Below, one piece after another: positions 54,758-64,000 of a stretch of DNA of 64,000 bases. The position numbers and the translations under genes were made by a program. Where the stretch lies: contig NZ_JBBCAT010000005.1 of the NCBI RefSeq assembly GCF_037203705.1, positions 124,001-188,000 of the forward strand. Reading direction: 5' to 3'. The notes beneath the pieces are model-generated. The model was not told where the DNA came from. It was given only the letters and a program-made list of their open reading frames with translations, and made no database searches. The first letter of the stretch is position 1, and each line of letters starts with the position of its first letter. This DNA is from Prosthecomicrobium sp. N25. GTDB lineage: Bacteria; Pseudomonadota; Alphaproteobacteria; Rhizobiales; Ancalomicrobiaceae.

Positions 54758-54817
54758 AATGCCCTCACGACAGCGGAACGGATGGCCGGAGCGGCCGGGA
54801 CGAAGCGGAGACGACCG

Positions 54818-56584
54818 ATGACACGGGAAATGACCGGGGCGGAAATGGTGGTGCAGGCCCTGATCGACCAGGGCGTCGAGCACATCTTCGGCTATCCGGG
54901 CGGCGCGGTCCTTCCGATCTACGACGAGCTGTTCCAGCAGGACAAGGTCCAGCACATCCTGGTCCGGCACGAGCAGGGCGCCGGGCACGCCGCCGAGGGT
55001 TACGCGCGCTCGACCGGCAAGGTCGGGGTGGCGCTGGTGACCTCCGGGCCGGGGGCGACCAACATGGTGACGCCGCTGACCGACGCGCTGATGGATTCCA
55101 TCCCGCTCGTCTGCATCACCGGCCAGGTGCCCACGCATCTCATCGGCAACGATGCTTTCCAGGAGTGCGACACGGTCGGCATCACGCGGCCCTGCACCAA
55201 GCACAACTGGCTCGTGAAACGGATCGAGGACCTGCCTCGCATCCTGCATGAGGCGTTCCGGATCGCGCGGACCGGACGGCCGGGGCCGGTGGTCGTCGAC
55301 ATCCCGAAGGACATCCAGTTCAAGTCCGGGATCTACGAGAACTTCAAGGACGCGCGGCAGACCCAGTACCAGCCTCGGGTGGAGGGCGACGACCGGGCGA
55401 TCCGCGAGGCCGTCCGCCTGATGGCCGGCGCCAAGCGGCCGATCCTCTACACGGGCGGCGGCGTCGTGAACTCCGGACCGGAGGCGACGCGGCTCCTGCG
55501 CGAGCTCGTCGCCATGACGGGCTTCCCGATCACCTCGACCCTGATGGGCCTCGGCGCCTATCCGGCCTCGGGGCCGAACTGGCTCGGCATGCTGGGCATG
55601 CACGGGACCTACGAGGCGAACCTCGCCATGCACGACTGCGACGTCATGGTCTGCATCGGCGCGCGCTTCGACGACCGCATCACCGGCCGCACGGACGCCT
55701 TCTCGCCGGGCTCGAAGAAGATCCACATCGACATCGATCCGTCCTCGATCAACAAGAACATCCGCGTCGACGTGCCGATCATCGGGGACGTGGCGCATGT
55801 GTTGCGCCGCATGATCGAGATGTGGAAGGACGCCGCGCCGGTCCAGGATAAGGACGCGCACAAGGTCTGGTGGAAGCAGATCGAGCTGTGGAAGGGCAAG
55901 CGCTGCCTGGCCTACCGCAAGAACCGCGACGTGATCATGCCGCAGTTCGCGATCGAGCGGCTGTATGCGCTGACGCGGAACCGCAAGACCTACATCACGA
56001 CCGAGGTCGGCCAGCACCAGATGTGGGCCGCGCAGTATTACGGCTTCGAGGAGCCGAACCGGTGGCTGACGTCGGGCGGCCTCGGCACCATGGGCTACGG
56101 CCTGCCGGCGGCGCTCGGGGTGCAGATCGCGCATCCGGACGCGCTCGTCATCGACATCGCGGGCGATGCCTCGGTGCAGATGACGATCCAGGAGATGTCG
56201 TCGGCGGTGCAGTACGAGGCGCCGATCAAGATCTTCATCCTCAACAACCAGTACATGGGCATGGTCCGGCAGTGGCAGCAGCTGCTGCACGGCAACCGGC
56301 TGTCGCATTCCTACACGGAGGCGATGCCGGACTTCGTCAAGCTCGCCCAGGCCTACGGGTGCGTCGGCATCCGGGCGGAGCGGCCGGAGGAGCTGGACGA
56401 CAAGATCGAGGAGATGATCGCGGTCCGTAAGCCGGTGCTGTTCGACTGCCGCGTCGCCAACCTCGCCAACTGCTTCCCGATGATCCCCTCGGGCAAGGCG
56501 CACAACGAGATGCTGCTCGGCGAGGACGTCTCCGACGAGGAGATCGGCTCGGCGATCGGCGCCGAGGGCAAGATGCTGGTCTGA
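54818..56584 (+). CDS. ilvB: Acetolactate synthase, large (catalytic) subunit
   Basis: The ThDP-dependent enzyme makes acetolactate or acetohydroxybutyrate, the first shared step of Val/Leu/Ile synthesis. The 588-residue product has [18 protein letters not shown], the glutamate 52 ThDP site in [21 protein letters not shown], and the cofactor motif [31 protein letters not shown]. The ATG at 54818 gives [17 protein letters not shown], the standard alphaproteobacterial start; the ATG at 54782 adds twelve residues. Transcription is expected to be controlled by the attenuator at 54648-54757. ilvH follows after 65 bp. Confidence 0.96.
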   Translation: MTREMTGAEMVVQALIDQGVEHIFGYPGGAVLPIYDELFQQDKVQHILVRHEQGAGHAAEGYARSTGKVGVALVTSGPGATNMVTPLTDALMDSIPLVCITGQVPTHLIGNDAFQECDTVGITRPCTKHNWLVKRIEDLPRILHEAFRIARTGRPGPVVVDIPKDIQFKSGIYENFKDARQTQYQPRVEGDDRAIREAVRLMAGAKRPILYTGGGVVNSGPEATRLLRELVAMTGFPITSTLMGLGAYPASGPNWLGMLGMHGTYEANLAMHDCDVMVCIGARFDDRITGRTDAFSPGSKKIHIDIDPSSINKNIRVDVPIIGDVAHVLRRMIEMWKDAAPVQDKDAHKVWWKQIELWKGKRCLAYRKNRDVIMPQFAIERLYALTRNRKTYITTEVGQHQMWAAQYYGFEEPNRWLTSGGLGTMGYGLPAALGVQIAHPDALVIDIAGDASVQMTIQEMSSAVQYEAPIKIFILNNQYMGMVRQWQQLLHGNRLSHSYTEAMPDFVKLAQAYGCVGIRAERPEELDDKIEEMIAVRKPVLFDCRVANLANCFPMIPSGKAHNEMLLGEDVSDEEIGSAIGAEGKMLV

Positions 56585-56649
56585 AGTCCCGGCGGGGGGC
56601 TGCCCTCGGGGCGGCCCATCGGCTACAAAGACAGGGAAGAGCGACGGAC

Positions 56650-57210
56650 ATGAACGCCATGACGATGCCGGGACAGGCCCAGTCGGCCTATTTTCTCGAG
56701 GAAGCCCCGAACACCATCGAGCGCCACACCCTGTCGGTGCTGGTCGACAACGAGCCGGGCGTGCTCGCCCGGGTGATCGGCCTCTTCTCGGGGCGGGGCT
56801 ACAACATCGACAGCCTCACGGTCTCCGAGACCGAGCACGAAAAGCACCTCAGCCGCATCACGATCGTGACCACCGGCACGCCGATGGTCATCACCCAGAT
56901 CCGGCACCAGCTCGCCCGCATGGTGCCGGTGCACAAGGTCGTCGACCTGACCGTCGAGGGCCCCGCGCTGGAGCGCGAGCTGGCGCTCATCAAGGTGCGC
57001 GGCACGGGCGACCACCGGGTCGAGGCGCTCCGGCTCGCGGAGGCGTTCAACGCGCGGGTGATGGACGCCACGACCGAGAGCTTCATCTTCGAGATCACCG
57101 GCAAGGGCGACAAGATCGACCAGTTCATCTCGATCATGGTCCCGCTCGGCCTCGTCGAGGTCAGCCGCACCGGCGTGGCGGCGATCCGGCGCGGGCAGGA
57201 GGGGATGTAG
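56650..57210 (+). CDS. ilvH: Acetolactate synthase, small (regulatory) subunit
   Basis: IlvH binds valine for feedback inhibition and activates IlvB. The 186-residue protein has an N-terminal ACT domain (IERHTLSVLVDNEPGVLARVIGLFSGRGYNIDSLTVSETEHEKHLSRITIVT) and the C-terminal small-subunit domain (ELALIKVRGTGDHRVEALRLAEAFNARVMDATTESFIFEITGKGDKIDQFISIM), ending VSRTGVAAIRRGQEGM. Length and neighbourhood match the regulatory subunit. The gene is 65 bp after ilvB and is expected to be co-transcribed. Confidence 0.96.
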   Translation: MNAMTMPGQAQSAYFLEEAPNTIERHTLSVLVDNEPGVLARVIGLFSGRGYNIDSLTVSETEHEKHLSRITIVTTGTPMVITQIRHQLARMVPVHKVVDLTVEGPALERELALIKVRGTGDHRVEALRLAEAFNARVMDATTESFIFEITGKGDKIDQFISIMVPLGLVEVSRTGVAAIRRGQEGM

Positions 57211-57521
57211 GCCAGCCTCCGCCCCACCCCCTCGGGTGCGGGTCCCGCCGCGCCGCGATGGCCGTGCCGCCCCGGGCCGATCAGTCGTCGCCCGGTCGCG
57301 GCTGATGTTGGGGCCGACCGGGCTCGCTATCCCGCGCGAAGACCTGGATCCGACCAGCTGAAACGCTGCCTTGCACGCGGCGATGGACTGGGCTGCGCCT
57401 CACGCAGAGGTATCACGTTTCGGCCACAGGCCGGTCAGATCGCCGTCAGGTGAACTTCTGTATAGATGAGTGCGAATCGAGAGTTCCTCTCGATTGCTCC
57501 AAGACAGGTTCATCCAGGTCA
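57211..57521. promoter_or_regulatory. Intergenic region with hairpin near the membrane-protein promoter
   Basis: 311 bp follow ilvH. Near the end lies TATAGA (57461-57466), a -10 candidate. A perfect 9-bp inverted repeat, aatcgagag (57475-57483) and ctctcgatt (57487-57495) with a 3-base loop, would be at the 5' end of the transcript. No other gene or RNA was recognised in the GC-rich remainder. Confidence 0.45.
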
Positions 57522-59084
57522 ATGTCCATCGCGCTGGCCGCTCGCATCGAGCGGCTCGTGTTCGGGGTGCGGCGCGCGGGCGTCAACCTCGGCATCGTCT
57601 TCGCCTGCCTCTGTGCGGTCTCGGTCGTCCCGGTCTTCCTGGTCCGGGTGGCGCCGCTGTCCGACACGGTCAACCATCTGGCCCGGATGTACCGGATCGC
57701 GGTGGGGGACGGCGACCAGTATCTCTCCGCCTTCTACGCGATCGAGTGGCAGATCCTGCCCAACCTCGCGATGGACCTGATCATGCCGCCGCTGGCGCGT
57801 CTCTTCGACGTGTACCGGGCCGGGCAGATCTTCATGGCCGGGACGCTGATCCTGCTCGCCAGCGGACCGATGGCGATCCAGTACGCGCTGCGACGGCGCC
57901 TGGGCGTGTGGCCGCTCACCGTCTTCCTCATCCTGTACAACCAAGTCTTCCTGGTCGGGCTCGCCAACTACTTCGTCGGCGTCGGGGTGGCGATGTGGGG
58001 GCTCGCGGCCTGGATCATGCTCGCCGAGCGCAACGCCCTCTTGCGCCTGGCGGTCTCGGCCGTCTTCGTGGCGGCGATTTTCCTCTGCCATCTCTCGGCG
58101 CTCGGCCTCTACGGGCTCGCTATCGGCAGCTTCTCCCTGCAGCGCTGGCATGCGGAGGGCCGGCGGCTCGACTGGCGCATCCTGCGCGAGGTCGCGATCC
58201 TGGCCGTGCCGACGCTGCCGGTGGTGCCGCTTCTCCTCGGCACGTCCACCTGGGGGCTGGCGCAGGAGCTCGAGTGGAGCCCGCAGGGCAAGCTCGACGC
58301 CCTCCTGATGATCTTCCGCACCTACGCGGACGGGCCGGATCTGGCCATCCTGGTGCTCTCCGGCGCGGCGCTCGCATGGGCGGTCCGCCGCGGCCTCGTC
58401 TCCTTCCATCCGGCGGCCCTGGTGCTCGCCGTCGTGGGCGGGCTCGCCTTCATGGCCATGCCGACCATCCTGTTCGGCTCCTACATGGCGGACCAGCGGA
58501 TCCCGGTAGCCCTCCTGATGATGCTGATCGGCTTCGGCAGCCTCGACGAACGCGATCCGGCCATCCGGTACGGATTCCTGGCGCTCGTGCTCGGCTTCTC
58601 GGCGATCCGGGTCGGCGGCGTCTCGGTGCACTGGATGCACCTCGCGCGATCTCACGAGGAGATCCGGGCGGCCGTGCAGCATGTCGAGCGCGGCGCCAAG
58701 ATCCTGGTCGCCTACGCGGACGAGCCGATCGGCGACACGGTCGAGCAGGACTCGCTCGCCCACGCGCCCTGCGTCGCCGTGATCGAGCGTTCGGCGCTGG
58801 TGTCGACGCTCTTCTCCGTGCCCGGCAAGCAGATCCTTCGGGTCCGCGAAGCCTATCGCGACCGGGTCGACACCGAGGACGGCACGCCGCCCAACGTCAG
58901 CGCCCTGGTCGCCGAGGCGACCGTGGACGGCCTGCGCACCGGCCACTACTGGGACGGCTGGGAGGACAAGCACGACTACGTCATGGTCCTGCATGCCGCA
59001 GCCGACGCTCCGAACCCGGATCCGGAACTGCTTTCGCTGGTCGCCGAGGGGCAGGGCTTCCAGCTCTATGCGATCCAGCGCTGA
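57522..59084 (+). CDS. Polytopic membrane protein of unknown function
   Basis: A 520-residue protein with roughly 10-11 hydrophobic helices: GIVFACLCAVSVVPVFLVRVAPL, then a conserved-looking DTVNHLARMYRI, followed by helices to about residue 390 and a soluble C-terminal domain of 130 residues (ILVAYADEPIGDTVEQDSLAHAPCVAVIERSALVSTLFSVPGKQILRV...YWDGWEDKHDYVMVLH). The early 'D.VNHLAR' after the first helix and the many-helix layout recall GT-C-fold glycosyltransferases and their relatives (the acidic residue in the first periplasmic loop), but no family is certain. The start at 57522 is preferred because the frame from 57450 would cover the -10 candidate and hairpin. It sits between ilvH and ilvC. 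Confidence 0.7.
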   Translation: MSIALAARIERLVFGVRRAGVNLGIVFACLCAVSVVPVFLVRVAPLSDTVNHLARMYRIAVGDGDQYLSAFYAIEWQILPNLAMDLIMPPLARLFDVYRAGQIFMAGTLILLASGPMAIQYALRRRLGVWPLTVFLILYNQVFLVGLANYFVGVGVAMWGLAAWIMLAERNALLRLAVSAVFVAAIFLCHLSALGLYGLAIGSFSLQRWHAEGRRLDWRILREVAILAVPTLPVVPLLLGTSTWGLAQELEWSPQGKLDALLMIFRTYADGPDLAILVLSGAALAWAVRRGLVSFHPAALVLAVVGGLAFMAMPTILFGSYMADQRIPVALLMMLIGFGSLDERDPAIRYGFLALVLGFSAIRVGGVSVHWMHLARSHEEIRAAVQHVERGAKILVAYADEPIGDTVEQDSLAHAPCVAVIERSALVSTLFSVPGKQILRVREAYRDRVDTEDGTPPNVSALVAEATVDGLRTGHYWDGWEDKHDYVMVLHAAADAPNPDPELLSLVAEGQGFQLYAIQR

Positions 59085-59192
59085 GCGGAGCCTGGGTCCG
59101 TCCTGCGCATGCTTTCGCGGCATGGCAGGTCCACGCAGCATCCTTTCGGCCGGGCGGCTCCCGTCTTTGCGAAAATGATCGGCCCGCCCCCG

Positions 59193-60328
<1,136 letters not shown>

Positions 60329-60355
60329 GCGGCCCGACGCCGTCCGCAGCCGATC

Positions 60356-60383
60356 CGAGGCCGGTCCGCGAGGGCCGGCCTCG
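60356..60383 (+). terminator. Hairpin terminator after ilvC
   Basis: A 9-bp perfect stem, cgaggccgg (60356-60364) and ccggcctcg (60375-60383), lies 28 bases after the ilvC stop. No T-run follows (tccgtctcacg), so this is a moderate-strength candidate. Confidence 0.6.
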
Positions 60384-60473
60384 TCCGTCTCACGGGACCC
60401 CGTGAGCGAGATCAAGGCCGGCCGTCGCCGGTCGGCGCAGGGTGCGGGCTCCGATCGAGGATGGCGCCGCCCC

Positions 60474-63029
60474 ATGTCCGAACCGAACGCCCACCGCGAC
60501 GACGATCATTTCTGGCGCGACGGACCCGAGGCGGCGCTGGCCGCGATCGGGTCGACCCGGGACGGCCTGACCTCGGCCGAGGCGGAGGCGCGGCTCGCCC
60601 GCGTCGGGCCGAACGAGGTCGCGGCCGAGGTGCGGGCCTCGCTCGCAACCAAGGTCCTGAGGCGGCTGGCGGAGCCGCTGGTCGCGATCCTGCTCGTCGC
60701 GGCAGCCGTGTCCGGGGCGACCGGCGAGTGGCCGAGCTTCGTGATCATTCTCGGGATCGTGGCGATCTCGGTGGCGCTCGACGTGTTCCAGGAGCACCGG
60801 GCGGAGACGGCGGCCGAGGCGCTGCGCCGGTCCGTGGCGGTGAAGGCCGACGTGTTGCGCGACGGCGCGCTGGTGCGCCTGCCGGTCGACCGGATCGTGC
60901 CCGGCGACGTCGTCCGGCTAGAGGTCGGCGACCTCGTGCCCGCCGACGGGATCGTGCTCGCCGCCAAGGGGGCGCGGGCCGACGAGGCGCTCCTGACGGG
61001 CGAGCCGCTGCCGGTCGACAAGCGGCCGGGCCCGAGCGGGGCGACCGACCCGGCGGACGCGACGGACGCGCTCTTCGGCGGCACCGGTATCGTCAGCGGT
61101 TCGGCGACCCTCCTCGTCCTGCGCACAGGCGCGGCGACGCGGTTCGGCGGCATCGCGGCGGCGCTCTCGGGGGCCGAGGCGCCGACCGCCTTCGAGATCG
61201 GGCTGCACCGCCTGGGCGTCCTGATCGTCAGGCTCACGGTCCTCCTGGTGCTGACCGTGCTGCTCGCGCATCTCGCCTCGCACCGGCCGGTGATCGAATC
61301 CTTCCTCTTCGCGATCGCGCTCGCGGTCGGGCTGACGCCCGAGCTGCTGCCGATGATCGTCACCGTGTCGCTGTCGCGCGGCGCGCTGCGCATGGCCGAG
61401 CGCAAGGTCGTGGTGAAGCGGCTCGCCGCCATCCACGACCTCGGCTCCATGGACATCCTGGCGACCGACAAGACCGGGACGCTGACGGAGGCCCGGATCG
61501 CATTGACGGCGGCCGCGGGCGCCGATGGGAACGTCTCGGCGCGGGTCCTCGCGCTCGCGGCCGCCAATGCGAGCCTGACCACCGGGATCCGGAGCCCGCT
61601 CGACCAGGCGATCCTGGCCGCGGCCCCCGCGGAGGCGGCCACCGCCTTTCGGCCCGTCGCCGACCTGCCGTTCGACTTCGAGCGCCGGCGCGTCTCGGTG
61701 CTGGCGGACGGGACGGAGGGCCGGCGGCTCATCGTCAAGGGCGCGCCCGAAGAGGTCCGGGCGCTTTGCGGGCACCTCGAACTGGCGGACGGGCGCGTGG
61801 TCCCGATGGACGAGGCCGCGGCCGCCGGCCTGGCGGCCTACGAAGCCGCGCGGGCCGAGGAGGGCCTGCGCCTTCTCGGCGTCGGCTGGCGGGAGGCGGA
61901 GGGCCTGGAGGCCGTCTCCGAGGCGGACGAAAGCGGGCTCGTGTTCGTCGGCTGGTGTGTCTTCGTCGACCCGCCGAAGCCCTCGGCGGCGGCGGCGGTG
62001 CACCGGCTCAAGGCGCAGGGCGTCCATGTCAAGGTCATCTCGGGGGACGCGGCGCCGGTCGTCCGGCATCTGGTGGCCACCCTCGGCCTGCCGCACCGCG
62101 GCCTCCTCACCGGGCACGAGATCGAGGCCATGACCGACCAGGCGCTCGCCCACAAGGTCGGCTCGGTCGATCTCTTCGCGCGGGTGTCGCCGGACCAGAA
62201 GCTCCGGATCATCCGGGCGCTCCGCACGCGCGGCCACACGGTCGGCTTCATCGGCGACGGCATCAACGACGCCCCGGCCATCAAGGCGGCGGACGTCGGG
62301 ATCTCGGTCGAGGGGGCGACCGACGTGGCGCGCGGGGCCGCCGACATGATCCTGCTCGCGGCCGACCTCGGCGTCCTGGCGGACGGCATCGACGAGGGGC
62401 GGCGGACCTACGCGAACATCATGAAATACGTCCGCATGGGGACGGCCTCCAACTTCGGCAACATGCTCTCCATGGCGATCGCATCGCTGGCGATCCCCTT
62501 CCTGCCGCTCCTCCCCATCCAGGTCCTGCTCAACAACCTGCTCTACGACCTGAGCGAGGTCGGCATCCCGTTCGACCGGGCCGACGCGGAGGACCTGCGG
62601 CGGCCGCACGGGTGGGACATGGGTGAGATCCTGCGCTTCACGCTCGTCTTCGGGCCGCTCTCCTCGGTCTTCGATCTCGCCACCTTCGCGATCCTGGTCT
62701 ACGGCTTCGAGGCGGCGCCGGAGCTCTTCCGCTCGGCGTGGTTCCTGGAATCGATGACGACCCAGATCCTGGTCATCTTCGTCATCCGCACGGCCGCGCC
62801 GGCCTGGAAGAGCCCGCCGCACCGCATCCTCGCGGCCACCTCGCTCGGCGCCCTGGCGGTGGCCATCGCGCTCGCGCTGACGCCGGCTGGCCGGACGTTC
62901 GGCTTCGTCGGTCTTCCGGCGCCGCTGCTCGCCGCACTCGCGGGCCTCGTGGTCGTCTATCTGGCGCTGGCCGAGGCGCTCAAGCGGCGGGCGATGGCGC
63001 GCCCGACCCGACCGCGGAGCGGGGCCTGA
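60474..63029 (+). CDS. mgtA: MgtA-type magnesium-transporting P-type ATPase
   Basis: An 851-residue P-type ATPase. The cation-transporting N-terminal domain (DGLTSAEAEARLARVGPNEVAAEV) leads into helices, the A-domain TGE loop (EALLTGEPLPVDK), the membrane motif LAVGLTPELLPMIVTVSLSRGAL typical of type IIIB Mg ATPases, the phosphorylation site DKTGTLT with Asp332, KGAPEEV in the N-domain and the hinge GFIGDGINDAPAIKAADVGISVEGATDVARGAADMIL. The C-terminal helices include FFPL-like LSEVGIPFDRADAEDLRRPHGW, as in MgtA/MgtB. The ATG at 60474 (MSEPNAHRDDDHFWRDG) is preferred over 60402. The ion is inferred from the family. Confidence 0.88.
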   Translation: MSEPNAHRDDDHFWRDGPEAALAAIGSTRDGLTSAEAEARLARVGPNEVAAEVRASLATKVLRRLAEPLVAILLVAAAVSGATGEWPSFVIILGIVAISVALDVFQEHRAETAAEALRRSVAVKADVLRDGALVRLPVDRIVPGDVVRLEVGDLVPADGIVLAAKGARADEALLTGEPLPVDKRPGPSGATDPADATDALFGGTGIVSGSATLLVLRTGAATRFGGIAAALSGAEAPTAFEIGLHRLGVLIVRLTVLLVLTVLLAHLASHRPVIESFLFAIALAVGLTPELLPMIVTVSLSRGALRMAERKVVVKRLAAIHDLGSMDILATDKTGTLTEARIALTAAAGADGNVSARVLALAAANASLTTGIRSPLDQAILAAAPAEAATAFRPVADLPFDFERRRVSVLADGTEGRRLIVKGAPEEVRALCGHLELADGRVVPMDEAAAAGLAAYEAARAEEGLRLLGVGWREAEGLEAVSEADESGLVFVGWCVFVDPPKPSAAAAVHRLKAQGVHVKVISGDAAPVVRHLVATLGLPHRGLLTGHEIEAMTDQALAHKVGSVDLFARVSPDQKLRIIRALRTRGHTVGFIGDGINDAPAIKAADVGISVEGATDVARGAADMILLAADLGVLADGIDEGRRTYANIMKYVRMGTASNFGNMLSMAIASLAIPFLPLLPIQVLLNNLLYDLSEVGIPFDRADAEDLRRPHGWDMGEILRFTLVFGPLSSVFDLATFAILVYGFEAAPELFRSAWFLESMTTQILVIFVIRTAAPAWKSPPHRILAATSLGALAVAIALALTPAGRTFGFVGLPAPLLAALAGLVVVYLALAEALKRRAMARPTRPRSGA

Positions 63030-63093
63030 GCCTTCACGGGCTTCCGCTGCCGCAGCGCTGCCCGTAAACAGGAGGGAGCAACGGACGAGAGCC

Positions 63094-64000
63094 ATGCCGA
63101 TCCGCGTCGGGACCTTCAACGTCGAGAACCTCATGCGCCGGACCGTGGCGGAGCGGGACCGCAACACCGGGGCCTGGATCCCGGACCCGGCGGTCGGGCT
63201 CTACGAGCACCCGAACGAGCAGGAGGGGCGGCTCATCGAGCGGGCCGTCCAGATCGCCATCTCGGACGACCAGCGGCAGATGACCGCCCAGGCGATCCGC
63301 GACGCGGACGCCGACATCCTGTGCCTGCAGGAGGTCGACGACTTGCGGTCGCTCCGCTACTTCCACGACCGCTACCTGCGCCGCGCGGTCGACGAGCCCT
63401 ATGACGAGTTCGCGCTCCTGCAGGGCAACGACGGGCGGGGCATCGACGTCGCCGTCATGGCCCGGCGCGGCTATCCGATCAAGGTGAAGAGCCACGCGGC
63501 GCTGACCTACCGGGACCTCGGCCTCTACAACGACGACCTGAGGCGGTGGGGCGCGCTCGAGGACGACCGCTGCTTCAAGCGCGACTGCCTGGAGGTCGAG
63601 GTGGAGGTCGGGGACCGGGTGCTCGACATCTTCATCTGCCATCTGAAGTCCATGTCGGACGACCGCGACCGGACCATGCCGGTCCGGCGGGCGGAGGCGC
63701 GGGCGGTGCGACGCATCATCGAGCGCCGCTACGGGCCGAAGGCGCCGCACGCCAACTGGCTGATCTGTGGCGACATGAACGACTACCGGGACAAGATCCT
63801 GGTCCGGCGCGGGCCGGACGGCGAGCCGGAGTGGCGGCAGGAGCGGGCGGAGGCGAGCGGCATCGACCCGTTCTTCGCCGACCGCTTCGCCGTCAACCTG
63901 GTCGAGCGGCTGCCGTGGGAGGAGCGCTGGACGCACTGGTACGGCGAGGCGAAGGAGCTCAGCCAGCTCGACTACATCTTCGCCTCGCCCGGCCTCGCCG
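63094..64000 (+). CDS. Endonuclease/exonuclease/phosphatase-family protein, cut by the window end
   Basis: The frame opens at ATG 63094 with ggagggagc upstream and runs off the end without a stop, giving at least 302 residues. It shows the EEP fold: RVGTFNVENLM (Asn), ADILCLQEVDDL (metal Glu), FICHLKSMSDD, WLICGDMNDYRD (Asp-Asn pair) and LSQLDYIFASPGL (Asp, the histidine motif would follow beyond the window). Such enzymes hydrolyse phosphodiester or phosphomonoester bonds; substrate class cannot be told from this part. It follows the magnesium ATPase by 64 bp, with no obvious terminator between, so it may be co-transcribed. Confidence 0.85.
   Translation, partial: MPIRVGTFNVENLMRRTVAERDRNTGAWIPDPAVGLYEHPNEQEGRLIERAVQIAISDDQRQMTAQAIRDADADILCLQEVDDLRSLRYFHDRYLRRAVDEPYDEFALLQGNDGRGIDVAVMARRGYPIKVKSHAALTYRDLGLYNDDLRRWGALEDDRCFKRDCLEVEVEVGDRVLDIFICHLKSMSDDRDRTMPVRRAEARAVRRIIERRYGPKAPHANWLICGDMNDYRDKILVRRGPDGEPEWRQERAEASGIDPFFADRFAVNLVERLPWEERWTHWYGEAKELSQLDYIFASPGLA

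Overview
The window is a GC-rich (about 70%), densely packed chromosomal segment from an alphaproteobacterium, most likely of the order Hyphomicrobiales (Rhizobiales). The evidence is the gene order ftsW-murG-murC-murB-ddl-ftsQ-ftsA-ftsZ-lpxC-bamD-recN-ligA, a circularly permuted two-piece tmRNA with the tag ANDNYAPVAVAA, an alphaproteobacterial SspB adaptor followed by a DUF4169 and a ribbon-helix-helix protein, DUF1127, an hflK-hflC-DUF2065-degP cluster, and a GTTC-N7-GTTC SOS box. Genus cannot be fixed by eye.

Layout. 1-9270: the distal division and cell wall (dcw) cluster, all on +, starting inside ftsW. 9297-16911: lpxC, bamD, recN (perfect SOS box), an unusual soluble chemoreceptor-like gene behind an AT-rich promoter, and ligA. 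17166-18470: a small winged-helix-like ORF and an FkbM methyltransferase. 18503-27386 (-): Xaa-Pro aminopeptidase, two tandem PrmA-type methyltransferases, a histidine kinase/response regulator pair and a UvrD/PcrA helicase. 27491-30285 (-): a DUF1501/DUF1800 pair. 30524-33790: an Fsr-type MFS exporter, a thioesterase and a D-lactate dehydrogenase-like flavoprotein. 33949-38247: a giant AsmA-family protein with a TolA-like helical tail. 38458-40341 (-): ribbon-helix-helix, DUF4169, sspB, ssrA (tmRNA) and DUF1127, divergent from a LysR regulator. 41585-43454: thyA, a GNAT acetyltransferase, folA. 43668-47782: hflK, hflC, DUF2065, degP (membrane and envelope quality control). 47783-48307: a gene-free stretch with a terminator and a large inverted repeat. 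48308-50180: serB (-) and miaA (+). 50333-54565: a sugar-type ABC importer with two fused permeases. 54586-60328: branched-chain amino acid synthesis (attenuator, ilvB, ilvH, a membrane protein, ilvC). 60474-64000: an MgtA-type P-type ATPase and an endonuclease/exonuclease/phosphatase-family gene cut by the window end.

How the parts work together. Most of the window is core metabolism and envelope biology: peptidoglycan precursors and the divisome, lipid A commitment (LpxC), outer-membrane assembly (BamD, AsmA-like), proteolysis and ribosome rescue (tmRNA, SspB, HflKC, DegP), DNA maintenance (RecN, LigA, UvrD), folate/dTMP metabolism and Ile/Val/Leu synthesis. No phage, transposase, CRISPR array, tRNA or rRNA was seen. 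The least conventional items are the soluble chemoreceptor-tip/Cache-like protein, the tandem PrmA paralogues, the AsmA-TolA-like fusion, the fused ABC permease, the ilv attenuator, and several clean palindromes in AT-rich promoter regions. Large ORFs antisense to real genes are GC-codon artefacts and were left out.
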